Below, piece by piece: positions 14,826 to 21,768 of a stretch of DNA of 22,862 nt; position 1 is the first letter of the stretch; every line of letters begins with the position of its first letter. This stretch comes from UBA8437 sp003445035 (GTDB taxonomy: Bacteria; Planctomycetota; Planctomycetia; Planctomycetales; Planctomycetaceae). The stretch lies in contig CALCHI010000050.1 in assembly GCA_937901285.1 (NCBI GenBank), positions 1 through 22,862 of the forward strand, given 5' to 3'. The notes beneath the pieces were generated by a model, which was given only the letters and a program-made list of their open reading frames with translations, did no database searches and was not told where the DNA came from. A program made the position numbers and the translations under genes.

Positions 14826-16202
14826 CTAGAACAACTCGTTGATCGCCTCGGTACCCTGGTCGACCAGGGGGAAGGGCCGTCCGGACGGTCCTGGCAGTTC
14901 CTGCTCGAGATCGTAGCCCAGGCTTTTGAAGATCGTTGCCACGACGTTGCCGGGTACCACGGGCTGCTCGGCCGGGTACGCCCCGATCGGGTCGCTCTTG
15001 CCGATGACCCGGCCGCCCTGAACTCCGCCACCGGCGAAGTAGACGCTCCAGCACTGCGGCCAGTGGTCGCGTCCGCCGGCGGGATTGACCCGGGGCGTGC
15101 GACCGAATTCCGAGAGGTTGCAGATGAGAGTGTCTTCGAGCAGTCCCCGTTCGGTCAGGTCCTCGAGCAACGCGCTGTAGGCCTGGTCGTACATCGGTGC
15201 GACGATGTCCCGCATGCCCTCGATCGAGGTGAACGGTTTGGTGCCGTGGATGTCCCAGGTGATCTCGTTGAAAACCGTCAGGAAGGTGTTGACCGTCACG
15301 CAGCGGACACCCGCTTCGACCAGCCGGCGGGCCATCAGGCAGCACTGGCCGAACCGGGACATGCCGTAACGATCACGGACCTTCTTGGGTTCCTTGGAGA
15401 GGTCGAAGGCGGCGCGGGCCTTTTCGCTGGTGATGATCCGGAAGGCTGCCTGGAAACTGCTGTCGAGCAGCTTGGCGTTTTCGCTCGCCTCAAAGTCCTT
15501 GACCGTGCTGTCGACGATCTGCCGCAGACGGCGTCGGCGGTCGAGACGGGCCTCGCCGATCGACTTGGGGGGCAACAGGTCGGGAACCCGGAAGTTCTTC
15601 TTCGAGGGATCGGCCATCAGCACGAACGGGTCGTGGGCCTTTCCGAGAAAACCGGCGTCCTGGCCGTGTGGCAGGTTGCCGCCGGTCGAGCCCATCGATT
15701 CGGGGAGGACCACGTGAGAGGGCAGATCGGTGCGGCGACCCTGCAGGAACCCGGCAACGCAACCCGCGTGGGGCGTGTTGACGCCTCCGGTGAACAGTCG
15801 GCCGGTCTGCATCATCTGGTGACCGGTGTCGTGGACGGCCGCGGCGGTGTGGTGGCAACTGCGGACGACCGAGAACTTGTCTCCGTGCTGGGCGTGCCGC
15901 GGAAGGATCTCGCTGATCTGGAAACCGCCTCCGGTGACCGGGATCGGTTTGAACGGCCCGCGGATCTCGGCGGGAGCCTCCGGCTTGGGATCGAAGGTCT
16001 CGAACTGACTGGGAGCCCCGAGATTGAAGATCATGATGACCGACTTGCGGTCACTTCCGGGATCGGTCTTGCCCTCGGCCCGAGCCTGCTCGAGCTCGGC
16101 CAGGCTGACGCCTGCGGCACCCAGCGTGCCGACCTGAAGAAAATCGCGACGCGAGATCCCGTCGCAGGTGTGTGCGGTACCCTGGCCGGTGATGTTGAGC
16201 AT
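14826..16202 (-). CDS. DUF1501 family protein with Tat signal, 458 aa
   Basis: Residues 17-23 read SRRDFLQ, a twin-arginine signal, followed by a short hydrophobic stretch (VGTLGAAGVSLAEL). The mature part has the DUF1501 hallmarks: VIMIFNLGAPSQFETFDPKP, SCHHTAAAVHDTGHQMMQTG, TSIEGMRDIVAPMYDQ, and EFGRTPRVNPAGGRDHWP. The histidines and aspartates match the alkaline-phosphatase/sulfatase-like metal-site pattern suggested for this family, but activity is unproven. I chose ATG 16202 because GGAG lies nine bases upstream and the Tat motif then sits near the terminus; ATG 16247 would add 15 residues. First gene of the operon with DUF1549/1553, cytochrome-WD40 and acylphosphatase; a good promoter precedes it. 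Confidence 0.92.
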   Translation of the reverse strand: MLNITGQGTAHTCDGISRRDFLQVGTLGAAGVSLAELEQARAEGKTDPGSDRKSVIMIFNLGAPSQFETFDPKPEAPAEIRGPFKPIPVTGGGFQISEILPRHAQHGDKFSVVRSCHHTAAAVHDTGHQMMQTGRLFTGGVNTPHAGCVAGFLQGRRTDLPSHVVLPESMGSTGGNLPHGQDAGFLGKAHDPFVLMADPSKKNFRVPDLLPPKSIGEARLDRRRRLRQIVDSTVKDFEASENAKLLDSSFQAAFRIITSEKARAAFDLSKEPKKVRDRYGMSRFGQCCLMARRLVEAGVRCVTVNTFLTVFNEITWDIHGTKPFTSIEGMRDIVAPMYDQAYSALLEDLTERGLLEDTLICNLSEFGRTPRVNPAGGRDHWPQCWSVYFAGGGVQGGRVIGKSDPIGAYPAEQPVVPGNVVATIFKSLGYDLEQELPGPSGRPFPLVDQGTEAINELF

Positions 16203-16218
16203 CGTGTCCGTCTCCGCG

Positions 16219-16232
16219 GAACCTGGTGGTTC
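16219..16232 (-). promoter_or_regulatory. Leader hairpin with nearby GGA motifs, possible CsrA site
   Basis: In the DUF1501 leader a 5-base-pair hairpin (GAACC, loop ACCA, GGTTC on the minus strand) lies 16 bases before ATG 16202. One GGA precedes it and two more GGA trinucleotides overlap the ribosome-binding region. CsrA binds GGA in such leaders; csrA itself is the adjacent upstream gene. This is inference only. Confidence 0.3.
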
Positions 16233-16266
16233 TCCGGACGACATCACCGCCCGGACCTCAGGCCAG

Positions 16267-16295
16267 ATTCTACGACGGCCGACGGCGCGTCACAA
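16267..16295 (-). promoter_or_regulatory. Sigma70-type promoter of the DUF1501 operon
   Basis: On the minus strand TTGTGA (16295-16290) and TAGAAT (16272-16267) are separated by exactly 17 bases, the best promoter in the window. It lies in the 143-base gap after csrA and predicts a leader of about 58 bases before ATG 16202. Confidence 0.6.
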
Positions 16296-16345
16296 CACGG
16301 AGAGGTCCGTGGTGGCGAAACGAGGCGGCGTGTCCAGCCACAACG

Positions 16346-16558
16346 CTAGACGTTGGTCAGTTCGGCTGGCTCCGACATCGGGGTGCTCTCGGTGACTGCA
16401 GCGGCCACGTCGACACACAATTCCTCGCGAACAATGTTCATCTCGCGAGGTGCCTCGATTCCCAGCCGAACCGTGTTCGGGCCGATCCGGACAACTGTCA
16501 CGGTGATCGACTCACCGATCAGAACTCGCTCACCTGGCTTCCTTGATAGCACGAGCAT
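16346..16558 (-). CDS. csrA: Carbon storage regulator CsrA
   Basis: A 70-residue RNA-binding translational regulator. The N-terminus MLVLSRKPGERVLIGESITVTVVRI and the following VRLGIEAPREMNIVREEL are textbook CsrA, including the conserved L4 and the R44-type arginine in the APRE-N-VRE string. The C-terminus (about 50-70) is a non-conserved acidic tail of the usual kind. It would act as a homodimer on GGA-containing leaders. ATG 16558 has a strong AAGGAG seven bases upstream; that site abuts the stop codon of a small upstream ORF, suggesting translational coupling. No FliW gene is in the window. Its stop is 143 bases before the DUF1501 start on the same strand, with a separate promoter in between. 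Confidence 0.96.
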   Translation of the reverse strand: MLVLSRKPGERVLIGESITVTVVRIGPNTVRLGIEAPREMNIVREELCVDVAAAVTESTPMSEPAELTNV

Positions 16559-16562
16559 CGCG

Positions 16563-16772
16563 TCACTCCTTTACTTCGCGGTCCATCCCTTCGAGGCCGA
16601 AGGCCTGCTCCACCACGGACCGGACTGCCTGTTCCATCAGCAGCCTTGCCACCGTATGAGGCGACAGCGGACGGCCCTTCGATCGTCGACAAGGTGTCGT
16701 CAATTCGATGGTGTGGTCAATAAGATAACGCGCCAAGTTGCCGCGCCTAGCCCAAAGCGGGGCTGAGACCAC
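16563..16772 (-). CDS. Possible small protein or leader ORF upstream of csrA, 69 aa
   Basis: I do not recognise this ORF. It begins with GTG directly after a T6 run and without a visible ribosome site, which weakens the start. Its second half (about 35-69: SPHTVARLLMEQAVRSVVEQAFGLEG) is helical-looking and has the G/C-rich third positions of real genes here, while the first half does not. The stop TGA (16565-16563) immediately follows the AAGGAG that serves csrA, so ribosomes ending here would arrive at the csrA start. The true start may lie further in, or it may be a leader read-through frame. Confidence 0.4.
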   Translation of the reverse strand: MVSAPLWARRGNLARYLIDHTIELTTPCRRSKGRPLSPHTVARLLMEQAVRSVVEQAFGLEGMDREVKE

Positions 16773-17013
16773 AAAAAAGTGGGTGGAGAACGATGGGCTG
16801 TCCAGCCGGTTGTCGGCGAGTGAGGCCGAAGCCTTCCGGGTGGCGGCTTGACGTTCGCGTGGGGGGTCAGGATGCTGGGATTGTCATCGGCGGAATGGCT
16901 GAGTGCTGTGAAGGGAAACGGACCAGGACGTCAGGATCGGACCCGTCCGGTTTCTTTTGTCATGGCAGCATGTTGACCCGCAAGAACGACGGGTTTGGTA
17001 AGGAGTGGAACAG

Positions 17014-18123
17014 ATGGTGCGGATCGGGATCATCGGCCTGGGTTTCATGGGAATGACCCATTTCGAGGGTGCGATGCGGATGTCGGAGCCGGATGAGTCG
17101 TCGTGTCGTCGTGTCGAGGGTCCCCGGCTCAACGGGGGCCAGATCACGGCCTTTGCCACACGAAATCCCGACAAGCGGGCCGGTGACTGGACAGGGATCC
17201 AGGGCAATTTCGGCCCCCCCGGCACCATGATGGATTTCGACGGCGTCACCGCTGTCGCCGATTACCGGGACCTGTTGGCCGATCCGGACATCGACCTGGT
17301 CGACATCTGCCTGCCGACCGACCAGCACGAGCAGGTCACTCTCGAGGCCCTGGCGGCGGGGAAGCATGTCCTGGTCGAGAAGCCGATCGCCGTCGACCTG
17401 GCTGCGGCCCGCCGGATGGTCGCGGCGGCCGAGGAGGCGGACCGGCTGCTGATGGTGGCCCAGGTGCTGCCGTTTTTCCCCGAGTTCTCCTACGTGCGGC
17501 AACTGGCCGAATCGGCAGATCACGGCAGGCTGCTGGCGGCGCACTTCCGACGAGTGATCACTCCGCCGGACTGGTCCGACGACATGTCCGATTTCCGCAA
17601 GCTGGGCGGTTGGGGAGTCGACCTGCACATCCACGACAACCACTACATCGGCCTGCTGTGCGGCACGCCCTCGGCGGTCGTATCCCGTGGACTGTTGCAG
17701 GACGGCCTGGTCAACCATGTCCACTCTCAGTACATCTACGATTCGCCCGACGGTTCCTCCGGTCCGGCGGTCACCTGTGTCAGCGGTGGCATCGCCGCCT
17801 CCGGCCTCGCGTTTGCCCACGGGTTCGAGATCTACTTCGAGCGGGCCACGGTGGAGTACTCGGCCGGAACCTACGGTGGCGAGTGGGTGACGAGTCGGCC
17901 TTTGAGCCTGGTGACCGACGACGGTGAGGTGACCGAGCCGGCGTTGCCCGGTGGAGGCGAGTGGTACAGCGCGTTCACCGACGAACTGCAAGCGGCCGTC
18001 GACGGCGTCAGCGGCGGCACGTCTCCGCGAGTGATCTCCAGTGAACTCGCCGTCGACGCCCTGGCTGTTTGTTACGCCGAGGCCCAGAGCATTGCCGAGG
18101 GGCGGGCGGTCTCGCTCGACTGA
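17014..18123 (+). CDS. Gfo/Idh/MocA family oxidoreductase
   Basis: A 369-residue NAD(P)-dependent sugar or cyclitol dehydrogenase family member. The N-terminal Rossmann motif is G8-L-G-F-M-G13, then DICLPTDQHEQVTLEALAAGKHVLVEKPI with the catalytic-type Lys123 in EKP, and the C-terminal domain has GGWGVDLHIHDNHYIGLL with Asp203 and His207 in the usual catalytic positions. There is no Tat signal, so it is cytosolic. A GTG at 17005 is in frame, but the ribosome site AAGGAG (17000-17005) would overlap it; ATG 17014 sits 8 bases after that site and starts directly at the Rossmann strand. It is followed 5 bases after its stop by the metallo-hydrolase gene, probably in one operon. Substrate not predictable. 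Confidence 0.92.
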   Translation: MVRIGIIGLGFMGMTHFEGAMRMSEPDESSCRRVEGPRLNGGQITAFATRNPDKRAGDWTGIQGNFGPPGTMMDFDGVTAVADYRDLLADPDIDLVDICLPTDQHEQVTLEALAAGKHVLVEKPIAVDLAAARRMVAAAEEADRLLMVAQVLPFFPEFSYVRQLAESADHGRLLAAHFRRVITPPDWSDDMSDFRKLGGWGVDLHIHDNHYIGLLCGTPSAVVSRGLLQDGLVNHVHSQYIYDSPDGSSGPAVTCVSGGIAASGLAFAHGFEIYFERATVEYSAGTYGGEWVTSRPLSLVTDDGEVTEPALPGGGEWYSAFTDELQAAVDGVSGGTSPRVISSELAVDALAVCYAEAQSIAEGRAVSLD

Positions 18124-18128
18124 CCACG

Positions 18129-18968
18129 ATGATCGACAACCTTCCTCTCCGTTCCCATTACCACCGCGGCCTGACCATCGAAGGCTACTCGCGGGCGGCA
18201 GTGCAGACCTACTGGCGGATCCCCGAGTTGAAGCTCGGATTCGACCTGGGCGGCAGCCCGTGGTCGTTCATGGGTACCAACACCTTCTTCATCTCCCACG
18301 GCCACCTCGATCACATGGCTGCCCTGCCGGTGTTTGTCGCCCGCCGCCGGATGATGAAGATGGAACCGCCCACGATCTACGTGCCGGCCCAGATCCACGA
18401 TGAGGTCTGGAAGATGCTCAACGCCTGGCGGCAGCTCGATCGGGGTCGCATGATCTGCAACCTCGTGCCGGTCTCCGACGGTGATGAGTTCGAGTTGTCC
18501 CGCGAGCGGGTGGCGACGGTCTTCGACACCGTTCACACCGTTCCGAGTGTGGGGTACGTCGTGTGGGACCGTCGCTACAAGTTGAAGGAAGAACTTGTGG
18601 GACTGGCCGAGGACGAGATCCGCCAGCGGCGAATGGCCGGCGAGGAGGTGACGCGGGAGGCCCGTGTTCCGCTGGTCTGCTACTGCGGCGACACGGCACC
18701 GGACGGGCTGGACAACTGCCCGCCGATCTACGAGTCCCGGGTGTTGATCACCGAAATGACGTTTTTCCGGCCCGAGCATCGCAAGGAGAAGATCCACAAG
18801 TTCGGTCACACGCACCTCGACGACATCATCGAGCGGGCCGAGCGGTTCCAGAACGAGTTGATCATCCTGGCGCACTTCAGCACCCGGTATCACGAAAACC
18901 AGGTGCGACGGGCGGTGGAGAAGCGGTTGCCCGAGGCGCTTCGCGAGCGGGTGGAGCTCTGGATCTAG
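18129..18968 (+). CDS. RNase Z-like metallo-beta-lactamase-fold hydrolase
   Basis: A 279-residue protein with the full two-zinc ligand set: H57-G-H59-L-D61-H62 (SHGHLDH), His136 in DTVHTVPS, Asp188 in YCGDTAPD and His249 in LAHFSTRYHE. This order and the AHFSTRY string match the ribonuclease Z/ElaC branch. It could process tRNA 3' ends, but it lacks an obvious long exosite arm of canonical RNase Z, so a general MBL hydrolase role remains open. I chose ATG 18129 (MIDNLPLRSH) because it lies 5 bases after the Gfo/Idh stop; the frame is open further upstream inside that gene. Its TAG stop overlaps the stop of the convergent Uma2-family gene within a single CTAG. Confidence 0.85.
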   Translation: MIDNLPLRSHYHRGLTIEGYSRAAVQTYWRIPELKLGFDLGGSPWSFMGTNTFFISHGHLDHMAALPVFVARRRMMKMEPPTIYVPAQIHDEVWKMLNAWRQLDRGRMICNLVPVSDGDEFELSRERVATVFDTVHTVPSVGYVVWDRRYKLKEELVGLAEDEIRQRRMAGEEVTREARVPLVCYCGDTAPDGLDNCPPIYESRVLITEMTFFRPEHRKEKIHKFGHTHLDDIIERAERFQNELIILAHFSTRYHENQVRRAVEKRLPEALRERVELWI

Positions 18969-19558
18969 CGGGTCCACCATTCGGGCTCGACAAACAGCTC
19001 TCGCACCGGGAACTCCAGCCCCGGCAGCACCGGGTCACCCGAGAGCGTGTCGCCGGTGGTTCGCACTTTCACCTCCCGGTCCGGTTCGGCCACGTGTACG
19101 GACTTGTCGGCCGAGTCAATCACCCAGACGCAGGGAACACCCCACCCATGCCATTCGAGCACCCGGTCGGTCATGCCGGTCCGCCGCTGGTTGCCGGAGG
19201 CCAGTTCGATCACCAGCACCGGCCGGGATTCGGTCACTTCCCGATCCATCTCCGCAAACGCGTCACCTCCCACGAACACCGACACCGGCGGACATCTCAC
19301 CGTGTCCGGATCCCGGCAGGTCACCAGTCCCAGTTCGTAGCAGGCGTAGGCCGGTCCACCATCATCGGAGACGGACGCCGGTTGGGACTGTCCGCCGTGC
19401 AGGTGTTTGCCCAGCGCCTTGGTCAGGTTCAGCACCACTGTCCCGTAGAGGCCGTCGGGGGGATCGAACTGCCGGATGTCTCCGGCGACCAGTTCGCACC
19501 ACCGCCCCCCTTCGGGCAGGTCGAATTTTGTCTCGGTGAATTCTTCGGCTGTCAGCAT
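18965..19558 (-). CDS. Uma2 (DUF820) family protein, PD-(D/E)XK-like fold
   Basis: A 197-residue protein of the Uma2 family, restriction-endonuclease-like folds common in cyanobacteria and planctomycetes, function unknown. The pattern is MLTAEEF, ELVAGDIRQFDPP (Glu22), a long loop, CPPVSVFVGG, PVLVIELAS (Glu118) and DRVLEWHGWGVPCVWVIDS. Of the expected catalytic set, Glu118 is present, but the Asp of the usual R-x-PDV is Pro91 and the usual Lys before the Y/W is Arg132, so nuclease activity is uncertain. The frame stays open to 19681, but the extra part overlaps the divergent GNAT gene upstream; ATG 19558 begins at the family's normal N-terminus. It converges on the MBL gene with overlapping stops. 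Confidence 0.82.
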   Translation of the reverse strand: MLTAEEFTETKFDLPEGGRWCELVAGDIRQFDPPDGLYGTVVLNLTKALGKHLHGGQSQPASVSDDGGPAYACYELGLVTCRDPDTVRCPPVSVFVGGDAFAEMDREVTESRPVLVIELASGNQRRTGMTDRVLEWHGWGVPCVWVIDSADKSVHVAEPDREVKVRTTGDTLSGDPVLPGLEFPVRELFVEPEWWTR

Positions 19559-19679
19559 GTTCCGGAGAATACGTCTCGCTTCGGCATCGGTGCAAGCCGT
19601 CGGCGGGGGGTCTATGATGAGTGGAGACGACACCGTGTAGACCGATTGCAACCGCGGACACTGCCAGGGGGGGGATTCC

Positions 19680-20342
19680 ATGTCATCGGCCGACGAGCCA
19701 CAGGAGTTTCCGGTAGATGAAATGCTGCGGATGCTTGGAGGTGTGTCGCCACCGATGCACCTGAGCCCGGACGATTTCGTACCGTATGGCGAAACTCGAG
19801 AACACCCGATGCCTTCTCCTGAAGATCTTCAGATCACCGTTCGTTCCTACCACCCCGATGACCTGGAGGTGATCAAGCGGATCACCGTCGAGGCTTTCAG
19901 CGGGGTGTCGATCGATGAGGCGGCCGAACTGTTCTACGGCACGATCAACGGTCACGACTGGAAGTGGCGCAAGGCCCGGCACATCGACGCCGACGTGGCC
20001 CGCGAGGTCGAGGGGATCCTGGTGGTCGAATCGGCCGAGGGCGAGGTTGTGGGCTACATCACCACCTGGCAGGACGTCGACGGGGGGATCGGCTACATCC
20101 CCAACCTGGCATTCGTTCCCGAGTGGCGTGGCCGCGGCCTGGGCCGGCTGCTGATCCAGATGGCACTCGACCGGTTCCGCGAGGCGGGGTTGTCTCACGC
20201 GAAGATCGAGACGCTGGCCCAGAATGAGGTCGGTCACCATCTCTACACCTCGATCGGTTTTCGCGAGGTCGCCCGGCAGGTCCATTTCTTCGCCGATCTC
20301 TCGAAATCCCAATCCGCCCAGGACACCAGCGAGAGCGATTGA
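19680..20342 (+). CDS. GNAT family N-acetyltransferase
   Basis: A 220-residue protein with a GNAT domain at about 52-205. Motif A is clear: IGYIPNLAFVPEWRGRGLGRLLIQMAL, with the acetyl-CoA pyrophosphate loop R150-G-R-G-L-G155, followed by the motif B region (AQNEVGHHLYTSIGFREV). The first 50 residues are an acidic, Pro/Met-rich extension with no recognised fold; Met45 would be an alternative start giving just the domain. ATG 19680 follows a G8 run. The substrate is unknown. Its TGA overlaps the ATG of the RfbD-like gene (TGATG), so the two are co-translated; whether it acylates an amino sugar in the same pathway is speculation. Confidence 0.88.
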   Translation: MSSADEPQEFPVDEMLRMLGGVSPPMHLSPDDFVPYGETREHPMPSPEDLQITVRSYHPDDLEVIKRITVEAFSGVSIDEAAELFYGTINGHDWKWRKARHIDADVAREVEGILVVESAEGEVVGYITTWQDVDGGIGYIPNLAFVPEWRGRGLGRLLIQMALDRFREAGLSHAKIETLAQNEVGHHLYTSIGFREVARQVHFFADLSKSQSAQDTSESD

Positions 20343-21211
20343 TGGTGATCGCAGTCGTCGGAGCCACCGGACAACTGGGCAGCGAGTTGCTGTCGCTGTG
20401 GGGTGATCGGGCCGTGGGGCTGACCCGCGATCAACTCGACCTGGCCGACCCGTCGACGGTCGAGGCCGCACTCGAGGCGACCGGCGCCCGCGTGGTGGTC
20501 AACGCGGCGGCCTTCAACCAGGTGGACCTGGCCGAGAGCGAATCGGCCACGGCGATGGAGGTCAACTCGCAGGGGCCACGACGCCTGGCCCGCTGGTGCG
20601 CGTCGCAGGGTCTTCGGCTGGTCCATATCAGCTCGGATTTCGTTTTCGGTGTCGATTCGTCTCGCGATTCGCCGTACACCGAGTCGGATGAGACCGGACC
20701 GCTGGGCGCGTATGCGGTCAGCAAGCTGGGTGGAGAACTCCATGTCCGCAGCGGATGTCCCGACCACCTGGTTGTTCGCACCTGCGGGCTGTACGGCCAC
20801 GCCGCGCGGCGTCGGGAGCGGGGGGGCAACTTTGTCGAGACGATGCTGCGATTGGCCGCCGGTGGTGGGTCCCTGAGAGTCGTCGACGATCAGCGGTGCA
20901 CGCCCACGTCGACGGTCGTGCTGGCCGCTGCGATCGACGCGCTGATCGAATCCGGATCGACCGGTCTCTACCACGCCACCTGCAGCGGCAGCACGACCTG
21001 GTGCGGTTTTGCACGCGAGATTTTTGAGCGGTCGGGGCTGGATGTGGAGGTCGAGCCGATCACGACGGCCGAGTTTGGTGCGGCGGCGCCGCGACCGGGG
21101 TACAGTGTCCTCGATTGCAGCCGACTGGTTCGCGACACCGGTTACTCGCCACCCGTCTGGCAGGATGCGTTGACCCGTTACCTGGCGACTCGGGACGCGA
21201 CCGAAGAATAG
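20342..21211 (+). CDS. rfbD: RfbD-like dTDP-4-dehydrorhamnose reductase (SDR)
   Basis: A 289-residue extended SDR of the RmlD/RfbD group, which reduces dTDP-4-keto-rhamnose in nucleotide-sugar synthesis. The dinucleotide loop is G7-A-T-G-Q-L-G13, then VVNAAAFNQVDLAESE (typical VINAAAYTAVDKAE), SSDFVFG at 97-103, and the catalytic Y124-A-V-S-K128. GLYG and a C-terminal RPGYSVLDCSRL also match RfbD. No rfbA, rfbB or rfbC genes are in the window, so a related NDP-sugar reductase is possible. ATG 20342 lies in a TGATG overlap with the GNAT gene; a TTG three bases earlier is less likely. Confidence 0.85.
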   Translation: MVIAVVGATGQLGSELLSLWGDRAVGLTRDQLDLADPSTVEAALEATGARVVVNAAAFNQVDLAESESATAMEVNSQGPRRLARWCASQGLRLVHISSDFVFGVDSSRDSPYTESDETGPLGAYAVSKLGGELHVRSGCPDHLVVRTCGLYGHAARRRERGGNFVETMLRLAAGGGSLRVVDDQRCTPTSTVVLAAAIDALIESGSTGLYHATCSGSTTWCGFAREIFERSGLDVEVEPITTAEFGAAAPRPGYSVLDCSRLVRDTGYSPPVWQDALTRYLATRDATEE

Positions 21212-21214
21212 GCG

Positions 21215-21652
21215 ATGAAGATGACCCCGATGGCGACACTCGAAGAGACACTGGCCGAGGCCGTGGCGACCGGAAAGCTTGGCAGCGTGGTCTCGGTGCG
21301 GGCGATGTTGCACCTGCCCGGTGAGGAATCCGATCTCGAGACTGCCGCGTCGGTGGTGCTGTCGTTGAGCGGACGGTTGGTCGGATCCGAGACAGGATCG
21401 CTGGTCGCCCGGGGTCACGGGTCGGGCCGGCAACTCAACCTGCTGCTGCGGCTGGATGCCGGACCGATCGTCAGTCTCAGCCTGACGCGCGGCAGTGTCG
21501 ATCAACTCGAACTGGCCCTGGTGGTGGTCGGCAACCACGGGGTGATCCGGCTGGAGGGTGCCGAGCTGGCCGAGGAGATCGGATTGTCAGCCGAGGCGTT
21601 TGCGGTGGCGGACGATGCGTGGCTGGAAAGAATTCGGGCCGTGGCGGGGTGA
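21215..21652 (+). CDS. Small protein resembling an isolated Gfo/Idh C-terminal half, 145 aa
   Basis: No direct family recognised. The N-terminus (ETLAEAVATGKLGSVVSVRAMLHLPG, about 11-36) matches the junction at which Gfo/Idh/MocA enzymes leave the Rossmann domain (typically ...SGKIGEVVSVRA...), and the later LELALVVVGNHGVIRLEG (about 98-115) resembles the edge strand of their beta-sheet domain. There is no N-terminal Rossmann part and no catalytic Asp/His; the upstream gene is the RfbD-like reductase, 3 bases away. It may be a stand-alone domain acting with another protein, or an unrelated beta-rich protein. Its start ATG 21215 could alternatively be Met3 or Met6. The resemblance is pattern recognition only. 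Confidence 0.6.
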   Translation: MKMTPMATLEETLAEAVATGKLGSVVSVRAMLHLPGEESDLETAASVVLSLSGRLVGSETGSLVARGHGSGRQLNLLLRLDAGPIVSLSLTRGSVDQLELALVVVGNHGVIRLEGAELAEEIGLSAEAFAVADDAWLERIRAVAG

Positions 21653-21756
21653 AAACCCGGAAAAACAGGGTCCCGGGGCCGAATCGTTGATGGGATTCGC
21701 CGGTTCGGCACATCCTTTATTACGGCCACTCTTGTGCGACCGGGATTTCGGCGAGG

Positions 21757-21762
21757 TAGAAT
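21757..21762 (+). promoter_or_regulatory. Possible -10 box (TAGAAT) just before the right-end gene
   Basis: TAGAAT ends 6 bases before ATG 21769, so transcription from it would begin at or very near the start codon. A TTGTGC at 21732-21737 is a possible -35 with a 19-base spacer. The alternative is a weak GAGGT ribosome site at 21753-21757, 11 bases from the ATG. The gap 21653-21768 otherwise shows only a short hairpin without a T-run. Confidence 0.3.
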
Positions 21763-21768
21763 ACCTGG

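Noticed and set aside
12706..14829. A 707-codon open frame on the plus strand opposite the DUF1549/1553 gene
   Set aside because: It is antisense to a clearly recognised gene, has no family motifs and has the Gly/Arg/Val-rich composition typical of GC-rich shadow frames.
14781..16349. A 522-codon open frame on the plus strand opposite the DUF1501 gene
   Set aside because: Antisense shadow of a recognised gene, without domain signatures or a ribosome site.
16848..16876. TTGACG with a GATGCT 17 bases later as promoter of the Gfo/Idh gene
   Set aside because: The -35 is good but the -10 matches poorly, so I could not support it; the promoter in the 241-base gap 16773-17013 remains unidentified.
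16936..16960. Inverted CGGA/TCCG followed by T-rich bases before the Gfo/Idh gene, as a terminator
   Set aside because: Four base pairs only, and no upstream plus-strand gene to terminate.
16976..16994. ACCCG/CGGGT hairpin just before the Gfo/Idh ribosome site
   Set aside because: Five base pairs with a 9-base loop; too weak to call a regulatory element.
20243..21538. A 431-codon open frame on the minus strand across the rfbD-like and following genes
   Set aside because: It crosses two recognised plus-strand genes and has no recognisable motif.
21680..21699. Hairpin CGAATC-loop-GATTCG after the small Gfo/Idh-like gene, as a terminator
   Set aside because: Only 6 base pairs with an 8-base loop and no following T-run.
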